Shown here piece by piece: positions 55,009 to 64,000 of a stretch of DNA of 64,000 nt (positions within the stretch are counted from its first letter, which is position 1; each line of letters opens with the position of its first letter). Location of the stretch: positions 4,278,001 to 4,342,000 of the forward strand of contig NZ_CP166730.1 in NCBI RefSeq assembly GCF_041320665.1. Direction: 5' to 3'. The position numbers and the translations under genes are program-made. This DNA is from Comamonas sp. GB3 AK4-5. Its GTDB lineage: Bacteria; Pseudomonadota; Gammaproteobacteria; Burkholderiales; Burkholderiaceae_C. The notes below the pieces were generated by a model. That model did no database searches and had not been told where the DNA came from. It saw only the letters and a program-made list of their open reading frames with translations.

Positions 55009-58000
55009 TTATTGGTGATTGCCGTCGACAACCAGCTTGCCTTGTTTGATCAAGTCTTTGATCAGCTCATTCTGAGCATTGGCGTCATTTCCAGGATCCT
55101 TCCACGTCACACCTTCCAAGGTGATTTTCTGGTCGAAGTTCGTACCATCGGCCGCCAAAGTGCCATCGCTGGAGACCTTGATCACCGTGCTACCACCTTC
55201 GACACCAAAGTGCAGGAACTTGCTGAGATCCGCTGCATTTTCCTCGCCTTGCAACAGGTCATGCAGATCCAGCTTGTCGTGGCCTGCGGAATTGTCGGAG
55301 CTAGAGATCCCAAAGCCTTGGACCACATCCTCGGCAGGCGCAGCCACCGTTCCCTCATCGCCCTGGTGCCAGATGAACAAGTCATCCTTACCAGTGCCAA
55401 TTAGGATATCGTTTCCAGAGGTGCCATGCACCTCATGGTCCTGGTCAACACTGGCCTCATCCACTGCCATGACCGACATGGACTGCATTAGCGGGCTGAC
55501 ACCAAACGAGTTGCTAATCGAGACATCAAAATTCGTAGAAGCCTTGTCACCTGTGCCATCCGTCACGGTCGCACCCAAGTGGAGCTGGAGGGCATCATTC
55601 GTGACCGGGTAATCTGTAATTTTAGCATCGACACTCCAGTCCACCTTGATATTCCGATCCAGTGAGAACGTACTGTCGGTATCCCCAGCACCGATGACAA
55701 TGCTTTGGATATCCTTGCCCGCTGGTGCCTCAATGACCACGGATTTTGTTCCTGTATCAGCATTGCTGCTCTGTCCCCAGGTGCGTGCATCCGCTGCAAC
55801 GTCGATTACAGCACTTTTTCCATCGGTATAGAAAACGGTGATTTGGGCCTTATCTTCATTCCCTTTCGCCTCCCTCCGGGCATCGGCCTCTCTATCACCA
55901 AATTGATTGAGCGTCAGCTGAACCTTGGAAATATGCTTGCTACCCTCGATATTTGCGCTGAAATCAAGCACCAATTTTTCGCCGTAGGCACCATCTGAAT
56001 TATTCCCATTCTCCGTATTATTCTGAATATAACGATCGTCCGCCCCACTGCTGCTCCAATTGGGATTATCAATACTAACCCCCCTGTTACTTCCTGTATC
56101 CACAATCAGCTTCGCAGCAGTATCGCTGGCATCCTTAACACTATCAACCCCTCCCTTATCCAGGAAAGCTGACAGCGTCAACTTCACGCCTGAGGAGGTA
56201 TGCTCAATGGTACTGGTGCTACTGGCTTTAACCAGGCTGATGGAGGCCTCACCACTAGCACCCGGTGTGAAATCGCTATAGCTATTGACGGGGTCAACTA
56301 TGCCCTTCATCTCCACCGAGTATGTGCCATTGATGGCGGAACCTGTCACTACAAACACCTCATTCCAGACCCCACCCGACTGGTAACCAGCGGACAACGA
56401 GCCATCGACATTGGCCTTATAGCTCAAGGCATGACCGCCTGATGTCAGCGTGATTTCATGCTCTGCGCCATTGGCAGTAACCAGAGCCGTCACAGGCTTG
56501 CCATGCAGACTCTGCTGATTTGCGCCAGTGACTGCCATTTGGGCACCCAGGATATCGCGGCCCACATTGATACCCGTAGACCCGACAATAACCACGCCAG
56601 TAGCATTACCCACTTCGACATGCTCAGCAGGGGCCTCCACCAACGGTATCGAAGGAAGATTCTTAATGCCATGCATGTCAATCGTCAATGTCCCTTGCTG
56701 AAAATCTCCATCCGCATCCTTTACGGTGTAGGCGTAGACCAATGGCTTATCGCCAGCCTTGAAGTTATCGCGTGCATCACGACTCATGACAAACGAATAA
56801 TGTCCATTGGCATCAACCGTCAACGTTCCGTATTCATTGGTAATTACTGTCTTACCATTAACGGTTTTCACATCACCGCCGCCCCAGGTCACAGAACCTG
56901 CACCATCAGCACCGTAATTCCATGCTGGGGGGGTATCAGACATATTCCCCTCCACCCGAGGCAAATCATCGGTTGATTCAATGGATGCATACAATTTGTA
57001 GGAGTTTGACTTATCTTCCCACGTATTAATCTTGGAGACTAATTTTCCGCTCTCATCGAGGAAACCCAAAATATTCAACACATAAGTTCGCCCACCCACT
57101 GTAAATGTCTGAATCGCCGTTGAATTGGTTATCTCAACAATATCCCTATTTTGTTCAGCCGTTCCATTATTACTGGTTTCCGTATGTTTGAAGCTGATGG
57201 TTTTTTTAACCATAGTCTCAACACCATCAATAACGACGTAAATCGAAACTTCCAGATCTACAGACGTCAGAGCATTTCCAGAAATTGGGAAATTATTATG
57301 AGTAAATGTCCCCAGCTCAAATTTCGTGTTAAGCAAGTCAGGCTTATCTGCTCGCAAACCTTCGTTATCGACGAACTCATAGCCGGAAGGCTTACTCCCC
57401 CCGCCCCAGGTGATTTTATCGATGCCAGGATCACTATCAGTATTAGAGCCTGCCGGAGCCCCGCCTCCTTCAAGCTTTCCATTGACAAAGCCCGTACTCA
57501 GCTTACCCACCGTGATTGAACTCACCAGAACATCCAGACCATCTACCTTGATGGGATTACCAGATGGGCTGTCGTCCTCAATATTCACAGTCAACGTTGC
57601 CGATCCCTTGGCACCATGGGGGTCAGTTACTTCCACACTGACATGGAACGAACTCAAGTCTTCCTTGCCTGCATCTGGATGATCTACAGGGGCCTTGAGC
57701 TCCACCTTGTAGCCTCCACCATCATCCATTGTGATTTCCATCACGGTCTTACCACCAGCACCCGCTGTTTTTCCGGTCAGCGTGTGCCCGTCGGAAGACA
57801 GGGACCAGATCACAGGCTTGCCACCAGAAGTCAAGTTAGCCGTCGGGACAAGCAACCTGACTTTGTGTCCTGAAGCATCGTCCACGTCACTGATGGCCAA
57901 TGCCCCAGTCGCAATGCGGCTATTCGTCGTGTCTGAGCTACCTTGTGTGTCGGCTATTCCTCCAGCCAGGCCTTCTTCGGACACATTGGCAGTCCCTGAA

Positions 58001-61000
58001 GAAATCTCAGGCGCATCGTTGACTGCATCCACCGTGATGGTGCCCGTTGCCGGTGTCGGATCTTCCAGCCCGTCGTTGTCCACCGAGGCGTAGGTGAACG
58101 TGGTTTGGCCGTTCCAGTTGGCGTTCGGCTCAAACGTGATCTGTGCGCCATCGTTCGTGGCAGGCACCTTCGAGCCCACGGCCAGCTCCTGGCCGTTGAA
58201 CATCAGCTTGCCATCCGTTGGCAAGCTCTTGATCACGAACTCCTTGACCGTCCCATCCACGTCCGAGCCCTTCAGCTCCACGGTGACCGGCTTGTCCTCA
58301 TCGCCCTTGCCTGCCGTGTTTTCTGTCTCAGGCGCATCGTTGACTGCATCCACCGTGATGGTGCCCGTTGCCGGTGTCGGATCTTCCAGCCCGTCGTTGT
58401 CCACCGAGGCGTAGGTGAACGTGGTTTGGCCGTTCCAGTTGGCGTTCGGCTCAAACGTGATCTGTGCGCCATCGTTCGTGGCAGGCACCTTCGAGCCCAC
58501 GGCCAGCTCCTGGCCGTTGAACATCAGCTTGCCATCCGTTGGCAAGCTCTTGATCACGAACTCCTTGACCGTCCCATCCACGTCCGAGCCCTTCAGCTCC
58601 ACGGTGACCGGCTTGTCCTCATCGCCCTTGCCTGCCGTGTTTTCTGTCTCAGGCGCATCGTTGACTGCATCCACCGTGATGGTGCCCGTTGCCGGTGTCG
58701 GATCTTCCAGCCCGTCGTTGTCCACCGAGGCGTAGGTGAACGTGGTTTGGCCGTTCCAGTTGGCGTTCGGCTCAAACGTGATCTGTGCGCCATCGTTCGT
58801 GGCAGGCACCTTCGAGCCCACGGCCAGCTCCTGGCCGTTGAACATCAGCTTGCCATCCGTTGGCAAGCTCTTGATCACGAACTCCTTGACCGTCCCATCC
58901 ACGTCCGAGCCCTTCAGCTCCACGGTGACCGGCTTGTCCTCATCGCCCTTGCCTGCCGTGTTTTCTGTCTCAGGCGCATCGTTGACTGCATCCACCGTGA
59001 TGGTGCCCGTTGCCGGTGTCGGATCTTCCAGCCCGTCGTTGTCCACCGAGGCGTAGGTGAACGTGGTTTGGCCGTTCCAGTTGGCGTTCGGCTCAAACGT
59101 GATCTGTGCGCCATCGTTCGTGGCAGGCACCTTCGAGCCCACGGCCAGCTCCTGGCCGTTGAACATCAGCTTGCCATCCGTTGGCAAGCTCTTGATCACG
59201 AACTCCTTGACCGTCCCATCCACGTCCGAGCCCTTCAGCTCCACGGTGACCGGCTTGTCCTCATCGCCCTTGCCTGCCGTGTTTTCTGTCTCAGGCGCAT
59301 CGTTGACTGCATCCACCGTGATGGTGCCCGTTGCCGGTGTCGGATCTTCCAGCCCGTCGTTGTCCACCGAGGCGTAGGTGAACGTGGTTTGGCCGTTCCA
59401 GTTGGCGTTCGGCTCAAACGTGATCTGTGCGCCATCGTTCGTGGCAGGCACCTTCGAGCCCACGGCCAGCTCCTGGCCGTTGAACATCAGCTTGCCATCC
59501 GTTGGCAAGCTCTTGATCACGAACTCCTTGACCGTCCCATCCACGTCCGAGCCCTTCAGCTCCACGGTGACCGGCTTGTCCTCATCGCCCTTGCCTGCCG
59601 TGTTTTCTGTCTCAGGCGCATCGTTGACTGCATCCACCGTGATGGTGCCCGTTGCCGGTGTCGGATCTTCCAGCCCGTCGTTGTCCACCGAGGCGTAGGT
59701 GAACGTGGTTTGGCCGTTCCAGTTGGCGTTCGGCTCAAACGTGATCTGTGCGCCATCGTTCGTGGCAGGCACCTTCGAGCCCACGGCCAGCTCCTGGCCG
59801 TTGAACATCAGCTTGCCATCCGTTGGCAAGCTCTTGATCACGAACTCCTTGACCGTCCCATCCACGTCCGAGCCCTTCAGCTCCACGGTGACCGGCTTGT
59901 CCTCATCGCCCTTGCCTGCCGTGTTTTCTGTCTCAGGCGCATCGTTGACTGCATCCACCGTGATGGTGCCCGTTGCCGGTGTCGGATCTTCCAGCCCGTC
60001 GTTGTCCACCGAGGCGTAGGTGAACGTGGTTTGGCCGTTCCAGTTGGCGTTCGGCTCAAACGTGATCTGTGCGCCATCGTTCGTGGCAGGCACCTTCGAG
60101 CCCACGGCCAGCTCCTGGCCGTTGAACATCAGCTTGCCATCCGTTGGCAAGCTCTTGATCACGAACTCCTTGACCGTCCCATCCACGTCCGAGCCCTTCA
60201 GCTCCACGGTGACCGGCTTGTCCTCATCGCCCTTGCCTGCCGTGTTTTCTGTCTCAGGCGCATCGTTGACTGCATCCACCGTGATGGTGCCCGTTGCCGG
60301 TGTCGGATCTTCCAGCCCGTCGTTGTCCACCGAGGCGTAGGTGAACGTGGTTTGGCCGTTCCAGTTGGCGTTCGGCTCAAACGTGATCTGTGCGCCATCG
60401 TTCGTGGCAGGCACCTTCGAGCCCACGGCCAGCTCCTGGCCGTTGAACATCAGCTTGCCATCCGTTGGCAAGCTCTTGATCACGAACTCCTTGACCGTCC
60501 CATCCACGTCCGAGCCCTTCAGCTCCACGGTGACCGGCTTGTCCTCATCGCCCTTGCCTGCCGTGTTTTCTGTCTCAGGCGCATCGTTGACTGCATCCAC
60601 CGTGATGGTGCCCGTTGCCGGTGTCGGATCTTCCAGCCCGTCGTTGTCCACCGAGGCGTAGGTGAACGTGGTTTGGCCGTTCCAGTTGGCGTTCGGCTCA
60701 AACGTGATCTGTGCGCCATCGTTCGTGGCAGGCACCTTCGAGCCCACGGCCAGCTCCTGGCCGTTGAACATCAGCTTGCCATCCGTTGGCAAGCTCTTGA
60801 TCACGAACTCCTTGACCGTCCCATCCACGTCCGAGCCCTTCAGCTCCACGGTGACCGGCTTGTCCTCATCGCCCTTGCCTGCCGTGTTTTCTGTCTCAGG
60901 CGCATCGTTGACTGCATCCACCGTGATGGTGCCCGTTGCCGGTGTCGGATCTTCCAGCCCGTCGTTGTCCACCGAGGCGTAGGTGAACGTGGTTTGGCCG

Positions 61001-64000
61001 TTCCAGTTGGCGTTCGGCTCAAACGTGATCTGTGCGCCATCGTTCGTGGCAGGCACCTTCGAGCCCACGGCCAGCTCCTGGCCGTTGAACATCAGCTTGC
61101 CATCCGTTGGCAAGCTCTTGATCACGAACTCCTTGACCGTCCCATCCACGTCCGAGCCCTTCAGCTCCACGGTGACCGGCTTGTCCTCATCGCCCTTGCC
61201 TGCCGTGTTTTCTGTCTCAGGCGCATCGTTGACTGCATCCACCGTGATGGTGCCCGTTGCCGGTGTCGGATCTTCCAGCCCGTCGTTGTCCACCGAGGCG
61301 TAGGTGAACGTGGTTTGGCCGTTCCAGTTGGCGTTCGGCTCAAACGTGATCTGTGCGCCATCGTTCGTGGCAGGCACCTTCGAGCCCACGGCCAGCTCCT
61401 GGCCGTTGAACATCAGCTTGCCATCCGTTGGCAAGCTCTTGATCACGAACTCCTTGACCGTCCCATCCACGTCCGAGCCCTTCAGCTCCACGGTGACCGG
61501 CTTGTCCTCATCGCCCTTGCCTGCCGTGTTTTCTGTCTCAGGCGCATCGTTGACTGCATCCACCGTGATGGTGCCCGTTGCCGGTGTCGGATCTTCCAGC
61601 CCGTCGTTGTCCACCGAGGCGTAGGTGAACGTGGTTTGGCCGTTCCAGTTGGCGTTCGGCTCAAACGTGATCTGTGCGCCATCGTTCGTGGCAGGCACCT
61701 TCGAGCCCACGGCCAGCTCCTGGCCGTTGAACATCAGCTTGCCATCCGTTGGCAAGCTCTTGATCACGAACTCCTTGACCGTCCCATCCACGTCCGAGCC
61801 CTTCAGCTCCACGGTGACCGGCTTGTCCTCATCGCCCTTGCCTGCCGTGTTTTCTGTCTCAGGCGCATCGTTGACTGCATCCACCGTGATGGTGCCCGTT
61901 GCCGGTGTCGGATCTTCCAGCCCGTCGTTGTCCACCGAGGCGTAGGTGAACGTGGTTTGGCCGTTCCAGTTGGCGTTCGGCTCAAACGTGATCTGTGCGC
62001 CATCGTTCGTGGCAGGCACCTTCGAGCCCACGGCCAGCTCCTGGCCGTTGAACATCAGCTTGCCATCCGTTGGCAAGCTCTTGATCACGAACTCCTTGAC
62101 CGTCCCATCCACGTCCGAGCCCTTCAGCTCCACGGTGACCGGCTTGTCCTCATCGCCCTTGCCTGCCGTGTTTTCTGTCTCAGGCGCATCGTTGACTGCA
62201 TCCACCGTGATGGTGCCCGTTGCCGGTGTCGGATCTTCCAGCCCGTCGTTGTCCACCGAGGCGTAGGTGAACGTGGTTTGGCCGTTCCAGTTGGCGTTCG
62301 GCTCAAACGTGATCTGTGCGCCATCGTTCGTGGCAGGCACCTTCGAGCCCACGGCCAGCTCCTGGCCGTTGAACATCAGCTTGCCATCCGTTGGCAAGCT
62401 CTTGATCACGAACTCCTTGACCGTCCCATCCACGTCCGAGCCCTTCAGCTCCACGGTGACCGGCTTGTCCTCATCGCCCTTGCCTGCCGTGTTTTCTGTC
62501 TCAGGCGCATCGTTGACTGCATCCACCGTGATGGTGCCCGTTGCCGGTGTCGGATCTTCCAGCCCGTCGTTGTCCACCGAGGCGTAGGTGAACGTGGTTT
62601 GGCCGTTCCAGTTGGCGTTCGGCTCAAACGTGATCTGTGCGCCATCGTTCGTGGCAGGCACCTTCGAGCCCACGGCCAGCTCCTGGCCGTTGAACATCAG
62701 CTTGCCATCCGTTGGCAAGCTCTTGATCACGAACTCCTTGACCGTCCCATCCACGTCCGAGCCCTTCAGCTCCACGGTGACCGGCTTGTCCTCATCGCCC
62801 TTGCCTGCCGTGTTTTCTGTCTCAGGCGCATCGTTGACTGCATCCACCGTGATGGTGCCCGTTGCCGGTGTCGGATCTTCCAGCCCGTCGTTGTCCACCG
62901 AGGCGTAGGTGAACGTGGTTTGGCCGTTCCAGTTGGCGTTCGGCTCAAACGTGATCTGTGCGCCATCGTTCGTGGCAGGCACCTTCGAGCCCACGGCCAG
63001 CTCCTGGCCGTTGAACATCAGCTTGCCATCCGTTGGCAAGCTCTTGATCACGAACTCCTTGACCGTCCCATCCACGTCCGAGCCCTTCAGCTCCACGGTG
63101 ACCGGCTTGTCCTCATCGCCCTTGCCTGCCGTGTTTTCTGTCTCAGGCGCATCGTTGACTGCATCCACCGTGATGGTGCCCGTTGCCGGTGTCGGATCTT
63201 CCAGCCCGTCGTTGTCCACCGAGGCGTAGGTGAACGTGGTTTGGCCGTTCCAGTTGGCGTTCGGCTCAAACGTGATCTGTGCGCCATCGTTCGTGGCAGG
63301 CACCTTCGAGCCCACGGCCAGCTCCTGGCCGTTGAACATCAGCTTGCCATCCGTTGGCAAGCTCTTGATCACGAACTCCTTGACCGTCCCATCCACGTCC
63401 GAGCCCTTCAGCTCCACGGTGACCGGCTTGTCCTCATCGCCCTTGCCTGCCGTGTTTTCTGTCTCAGGCGCATCGTTGACTGCATCCACCGTGATGGTGC
63501 CCGTTGCCGGTGTCGGATCTTCCAGCCCGTCGTTGTCCACCGAGGCGTAGGTGAACGTGGTTTGGCCGTTCCAGTTGGCGTTCGGCTCAAACGTGATCTG
63601 TGCGCCATCGTTCGTGGCAGGCACCTTCGAGCCCACGGCCAGCTCCTGGCCGTTGAACATCAGCTTGCCATCCGTTGGCAAGCTCTTGATCACGAACTCC
63701 TTGACCGTCCCATCCACGTCCGAGCCCTTCAGCTCCACGGTGACCGGCTTGTCCTCATCGCCCTTGCCTGCCGTGTTTTCTGTCTCAGGCGCATCGTTGA
63801 CTGCATCCACCGTGATGGTGCCCGTTGCCGGTGTCGGATCTTCCAGCCCGTCGTTGTCCACCGAGGCGTAGGTGAACGTGGTTTGGCCGTTCCAGTTGGC
63901 GTTCGGCTCAAACGTGATCTGTGCGCCATCGTTCGTGGCAGGCACCTTCGAGCCCACGGCCAGCTCCTGGCCGTTGAACATCAGCTTGCCATCCGTTGGC
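55009..64000 (-). CDS. Giant repeat adhesin with type I secretion signal (N-terminus outside the window)
   Basis: At least 2997 residues. From the window edge it consists of 107-residue cadherin/Ig-like units (tandem-95/VCBS style: VKEFVIKSLPTDGKLMFNGQ, FTYASVDNDGLEDPTPATGT), then a different beta-rich tail of about 1000 residues with VCBS-like domains, an RTX motif GTSGNDILIGTGKDDLFIW and a secretion target domain ending LVVDGNHQ. The C-terminal 110 residues are paralogous to those of the 1429-residue adhesin (shared FxWxxGDxGTV, DLLQGE, DQKI-LEG, L-I-QGKL-VD). A LapA-type retention module is expected at the missing N-terminus. It should form surface fibres for biofilm attachment. Confidence 0.92.
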   Translation of the reverse strand, partial: PTDGKLMFNGQELAVGSKVPATNDGAQITFEPNANWNGQTTFTYASVDNDGLEDPTPATGTITVDAVNDAPETENTAGKGDEDKPVTVELKGSDVDGTVKEFVIKSLPTDGKLMFNGQELAVGSKVPATNDGAQITFEPNANWNGQTTFTYASVDNDGLEDPTPATGTITVDAVNDAPETENTAGKGDEDKPVTVELKGSDVDGTVKEFVIKSLPTDGKLMFNGQELAVGSKVPATNDGAQITFEPNANWNGQTTFTYASVDNDGLEDPTPATGTITVDAVNDAPETENTAGKGDEDKPVTVELKGSDVDGTVKEFVIKSLPTDGKLMFNGQELAVGSKVPATNDGAQITFEPNANWNGQTTFTYASVDNDGLEDPTPATGTITVDAVNDAPETENTAGKGDEDKPVTVELKGSDVDGTVKEFVIKSLPTDGKLMFNGQELAVGSKVPATNDGAQITFEPNANWNGQTTFTYASVDNDGLEDPTPATGTITVDAVNDAPETENTAGKGDEDKPVTVELKGSDVDGTVKEFVIKSLPTDGKLMFNGQELAVGSKVPATNDGAQITFEPNANWNGQTTFTYASVDNDGLEDPTPATGTITVDAVNDAPETENTAGKGDEDKPVTVELKGSDVDGTVKEFVIKSLPTDGKLMFNGQELAVGSKVPATNDGAQITFEPNANWNGQTTFTYASVDNDGLEDPTPATGTITVDAVNDAPETENTAGKGDEDKPVTVELKGSDVDGTVKEFVIKSLPTDGKLMFNGQELAVGSKVPATNDGAQITFEPNANWNGQTTFTYASVDNDGLEDPTPATGTITVDAVNDAPETENTAGKGDEDKPVTVELKGSDVDGTVKEFVIKSLPTDGKLMFNGQELAVGSKVPATNDGAQITFEPNANWNGQTTFTYASVDNDGLEDPTPATGTITVDAVNDAPETENTAGKGDEDKPVTVELKGSDVDGTVKEFVIKSLPTDGKLMFNGQELAVGSKVPATNDGAQITFEPNANWNGQTTFTYASVDNDGLEDPTPATGTITVDAVNDAPETENTAGKGDEDKPVTVELKGSDVDGTVKEFVIKSLPTDGKLMFNGQELAVGSKVPATNDGAQITFEPNANWNGQTTFTYASVDNDGLEDPTPATGTITVDAVNDAPETENTAGKGDEDKPVTVELKGSDVDGTVKEFVIKSLPTDGKLMFNGQELAVGSKVPATNDGAQITFEPNANWNGQTTFTYASVDNDGLEDPTPATGTITVDAVNDAPETENTAGKGDEDKPVTVELKGSDVDGTVKEFVIKSLPTDGKLMFNGQELAVGSKVPATNDGAQITFEPNANWNGQTTFTYASVDNDGLEDPTPATGTITVDAVNDAPETENTAGKGDEDKPVTVELKGSDVDGTVKEFVIKSLPTDGKLMFNGQELAVGSKVPATNDGAQITFEPNANWNGQTTFTYASVDNDGLEDPTPATGTITVDAVNDAPETENTAGKGDEDKPVTVELKGSDVDGTVKEFVIKSLPTDGKLMFNGQELAVGSKVPATNDGAQITFEPNANWNGQTTFTYASVDNDGLEDPTPATGTITVDAVNDAPETENTAGKGDEDKPVTVELKGSDVDGTVKEFVIKSLPTDGKLMFNGQELAVGSKVPATNDGAQITFEPNANWNGQTTFTYASVDNDGLEDPTPATGTITVDAVNDAPETENTAGKGDEDKPVTVELKGSDVDGTVKEFVIKSLPTDGKLMFNGQELAVGSKVPATNDGAQITFEPNANWNGQTTFTYASVDNDGLEDPTPATGTITVDAVNDAPETENTAGKGDEDKPVTVELKGSDVDGTVKEFVIKSLPTDGKLMFNGQELAVGSKVPATNDGAQITFEPNANWNGQTTFTYASVDNDGLEDPTPATGTITVDAVNDAPETENTAGKGDEDKPVTVELKGSDVDGTVKEFVIKSLPTDGKLMFNGQELAVGSKVPATNDGAQITFEPNANWNGQTTFTYASVDNDGLEDPTPATGTITVDAVNDAPEISSGTANVSEEGLAGGIADTQGSSDTTNSRIATGALAISDVDDASGHKVRLLVPTANLTSGGKPVIWSLSSDGHTLTGKTAGAGGKTVMEITMDDGGGYKVELKAPVDHPDAGKEDLSSFHVSVEVTDPHGAKGSATLTVNIEDDSPSGNPIKVDGLDVLVSSITVGKLSTGFVNGKLEGGGAPAGSNTDSDPGIDKITWGGGSKPSGYEFVDNEGLRADKPDLLNTKFELGTFTHNNFPISGNALTSVDLEVSIYVVIDGVETMVKKTISFKHTETSNNGTAEQNRDIVEITNSTAIQTFTVGGRTYVLNILGFLDESGKLVSKINTWEDKSNSYKLYASIESTDDLPRVEGNMSDTPPAWNYGADGAGSVTWGGGDVKTVNGKTVITNEYGTLTVDANGHYSFVMSRDARDNFKAGDKPLVYAYTVKDADGDFQQGTLTIDMHGIKNLPSIPLVEAPAEHVEVGNATGVVIVGSTGINVGRDILGAQMAVTGANQQSLHGKPVTALVTANGAEHEITLTSGGHALSYKANVDGSLSAGYQSGGVWNEVFVVTGSAINGTYSVEMKGIVDPVNSYSDFTPGASGEASISLVKASSTSTIEHTSSGVKLTLSAFLDKGGVDSVKDASDTAAKLIVDTGSNRGVSIDNPNWSSSGADDRYIQNNTENGNNSDGAYGEKLVLDFSANIEGSKHISKVQLTLNQFGDREADARREAKGNEDKAQITVFYTDGKSAVIDVAADARTWGQSSNADTGTKSVVIEAPAGKDIQSIVIGAGDTDSTFSLDRNIKVDWSVDAKITDYPVTNDALQLHLGATVTDGTGDKASTNFDVSISNSFGVSPLMQSMSVMAVDEASVDQDHEVHGTSGNDILIGTGKDDLFIWHQGDEGTVAAPAEDVVQGFGISSSDNSAGHDKLDLHDLLQGEENAADLSKFLHFGVEGGSTVIKVSSDGTLAADGTNFDQKITLEGVTWKDPGNDANAQNELIKDLIKQGKLVVDGNHQ
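58005..64000 (-). repeat. Array of at least 18.7 apparently identical 321-bp units
   Basis: The period is 321 bp (107 codons). Unit boundaries recur at 58005, 58326, 58647 and so on to the window edge. Every unit I compared reads the same, including synonymous positions, and all three frames translate identically from copy to copy. The array continues beyond 64000, so the full copy number is unknown. Confidence 0.95.

Noticed and set aside
58094..63871. Series of identical plus-strand 106-codon frames in the 321-bp array
   Set aside because: Each is a shadow of one 107-codon unit of the minus-strand adhesin; no ribosome-binding sites and no recognisable protein features.
49821..64000. CRISPR array
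   Set aside because: Both repeat tracts are contiguous coding repeats without variable spacers, and no cas genes are present.

Overview
The window looks like chromosomal DNA from a high-GC betaproteobacterium of the Comamonadaceae, most likely Comamonas or a close relative. The evidence is the dapF-DUF484-xerC cluster, a Bug-family tricarboxylate receptor, a class A RNase P RNA, the gene content and two families of short dispersed repeats. No insertion sequence, prophage, tRNA, rRNA or CRISPR array was seen. The assignment is an inference from gene style, not from a database comparison.

Layout. 1-8.6 kb: a truncated CobW-type GTPase, then xerC, DUF484 and dapF (minus strand), a glutathione-dependent isomerase divergent from a flavoprotein, a SYLF lipoprotein, DoxX and a Bug receptor. 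8.7-15.5 kb: a Nudix/metallo-beta-lactamase fusion, a pseudouridine-synthase homologue that lacks its catalytic motif, and an iron-signalling pair (Fur box, an ECF sigma factor fused to its FecR anti-sigma, and a TonB siderophore receptor with a signalling domain). 15.8-31 kb: rnpB, an AraC regulator, a structured 272-bp repeat element, two EamA transporters, cysK, a TetR regulator and target oxidoreductase sharing an identical operator, DsrE, DUF3617, an ABC exporter, sbcD and sbcC. 31.4-36.5 kb: pntA-pntB and a COG2509-like flavoprotein.

36.5-47.2 kb is a second iron locus. It has a divergent TetR regulator, two half-size ABC exporter proteins resembling IrtAB/YbtPQ, two FecCD permeases, an ATPase, a siderophore-binding lipoprotein and a TonB receptor, all on the minus strand. 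A palindromic operator lies between the regulator and the first exporter.

47.4-64 kb is a Lap-type biofilm adhesion locus. A LapG-like periplasmic protease and a LapD-like c-di-GMP receptor lie between two very large type I-secreted adhesins. The first (1429 residues) carries an N-terminal retention module with a di-alanine site and 39 copies of a 12-residue Pro/Thr/Asp repeat. The second runs off the window after at least 2997 residues and contains at least 18.7 copies of a 107-residue repeat that appear identical at the nucleotide level. Expected logic: high c-di-GMP makes LapD sequester LapG so the adhesins stay on the surface, and low c-di-GMP frees LapG to cut the retention module. The cognate type I exporter is not in the window.

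Most notable observations: the adhesin pair around lapDG and the contrast between the two repeat arrays; the sigma/anti-sigma fusion; the probably inactive pseudouridine synthase; a roughly 100-bp repeat that starts at or just after stop codons in all five copies; and the matched 14-bp TetR operators.
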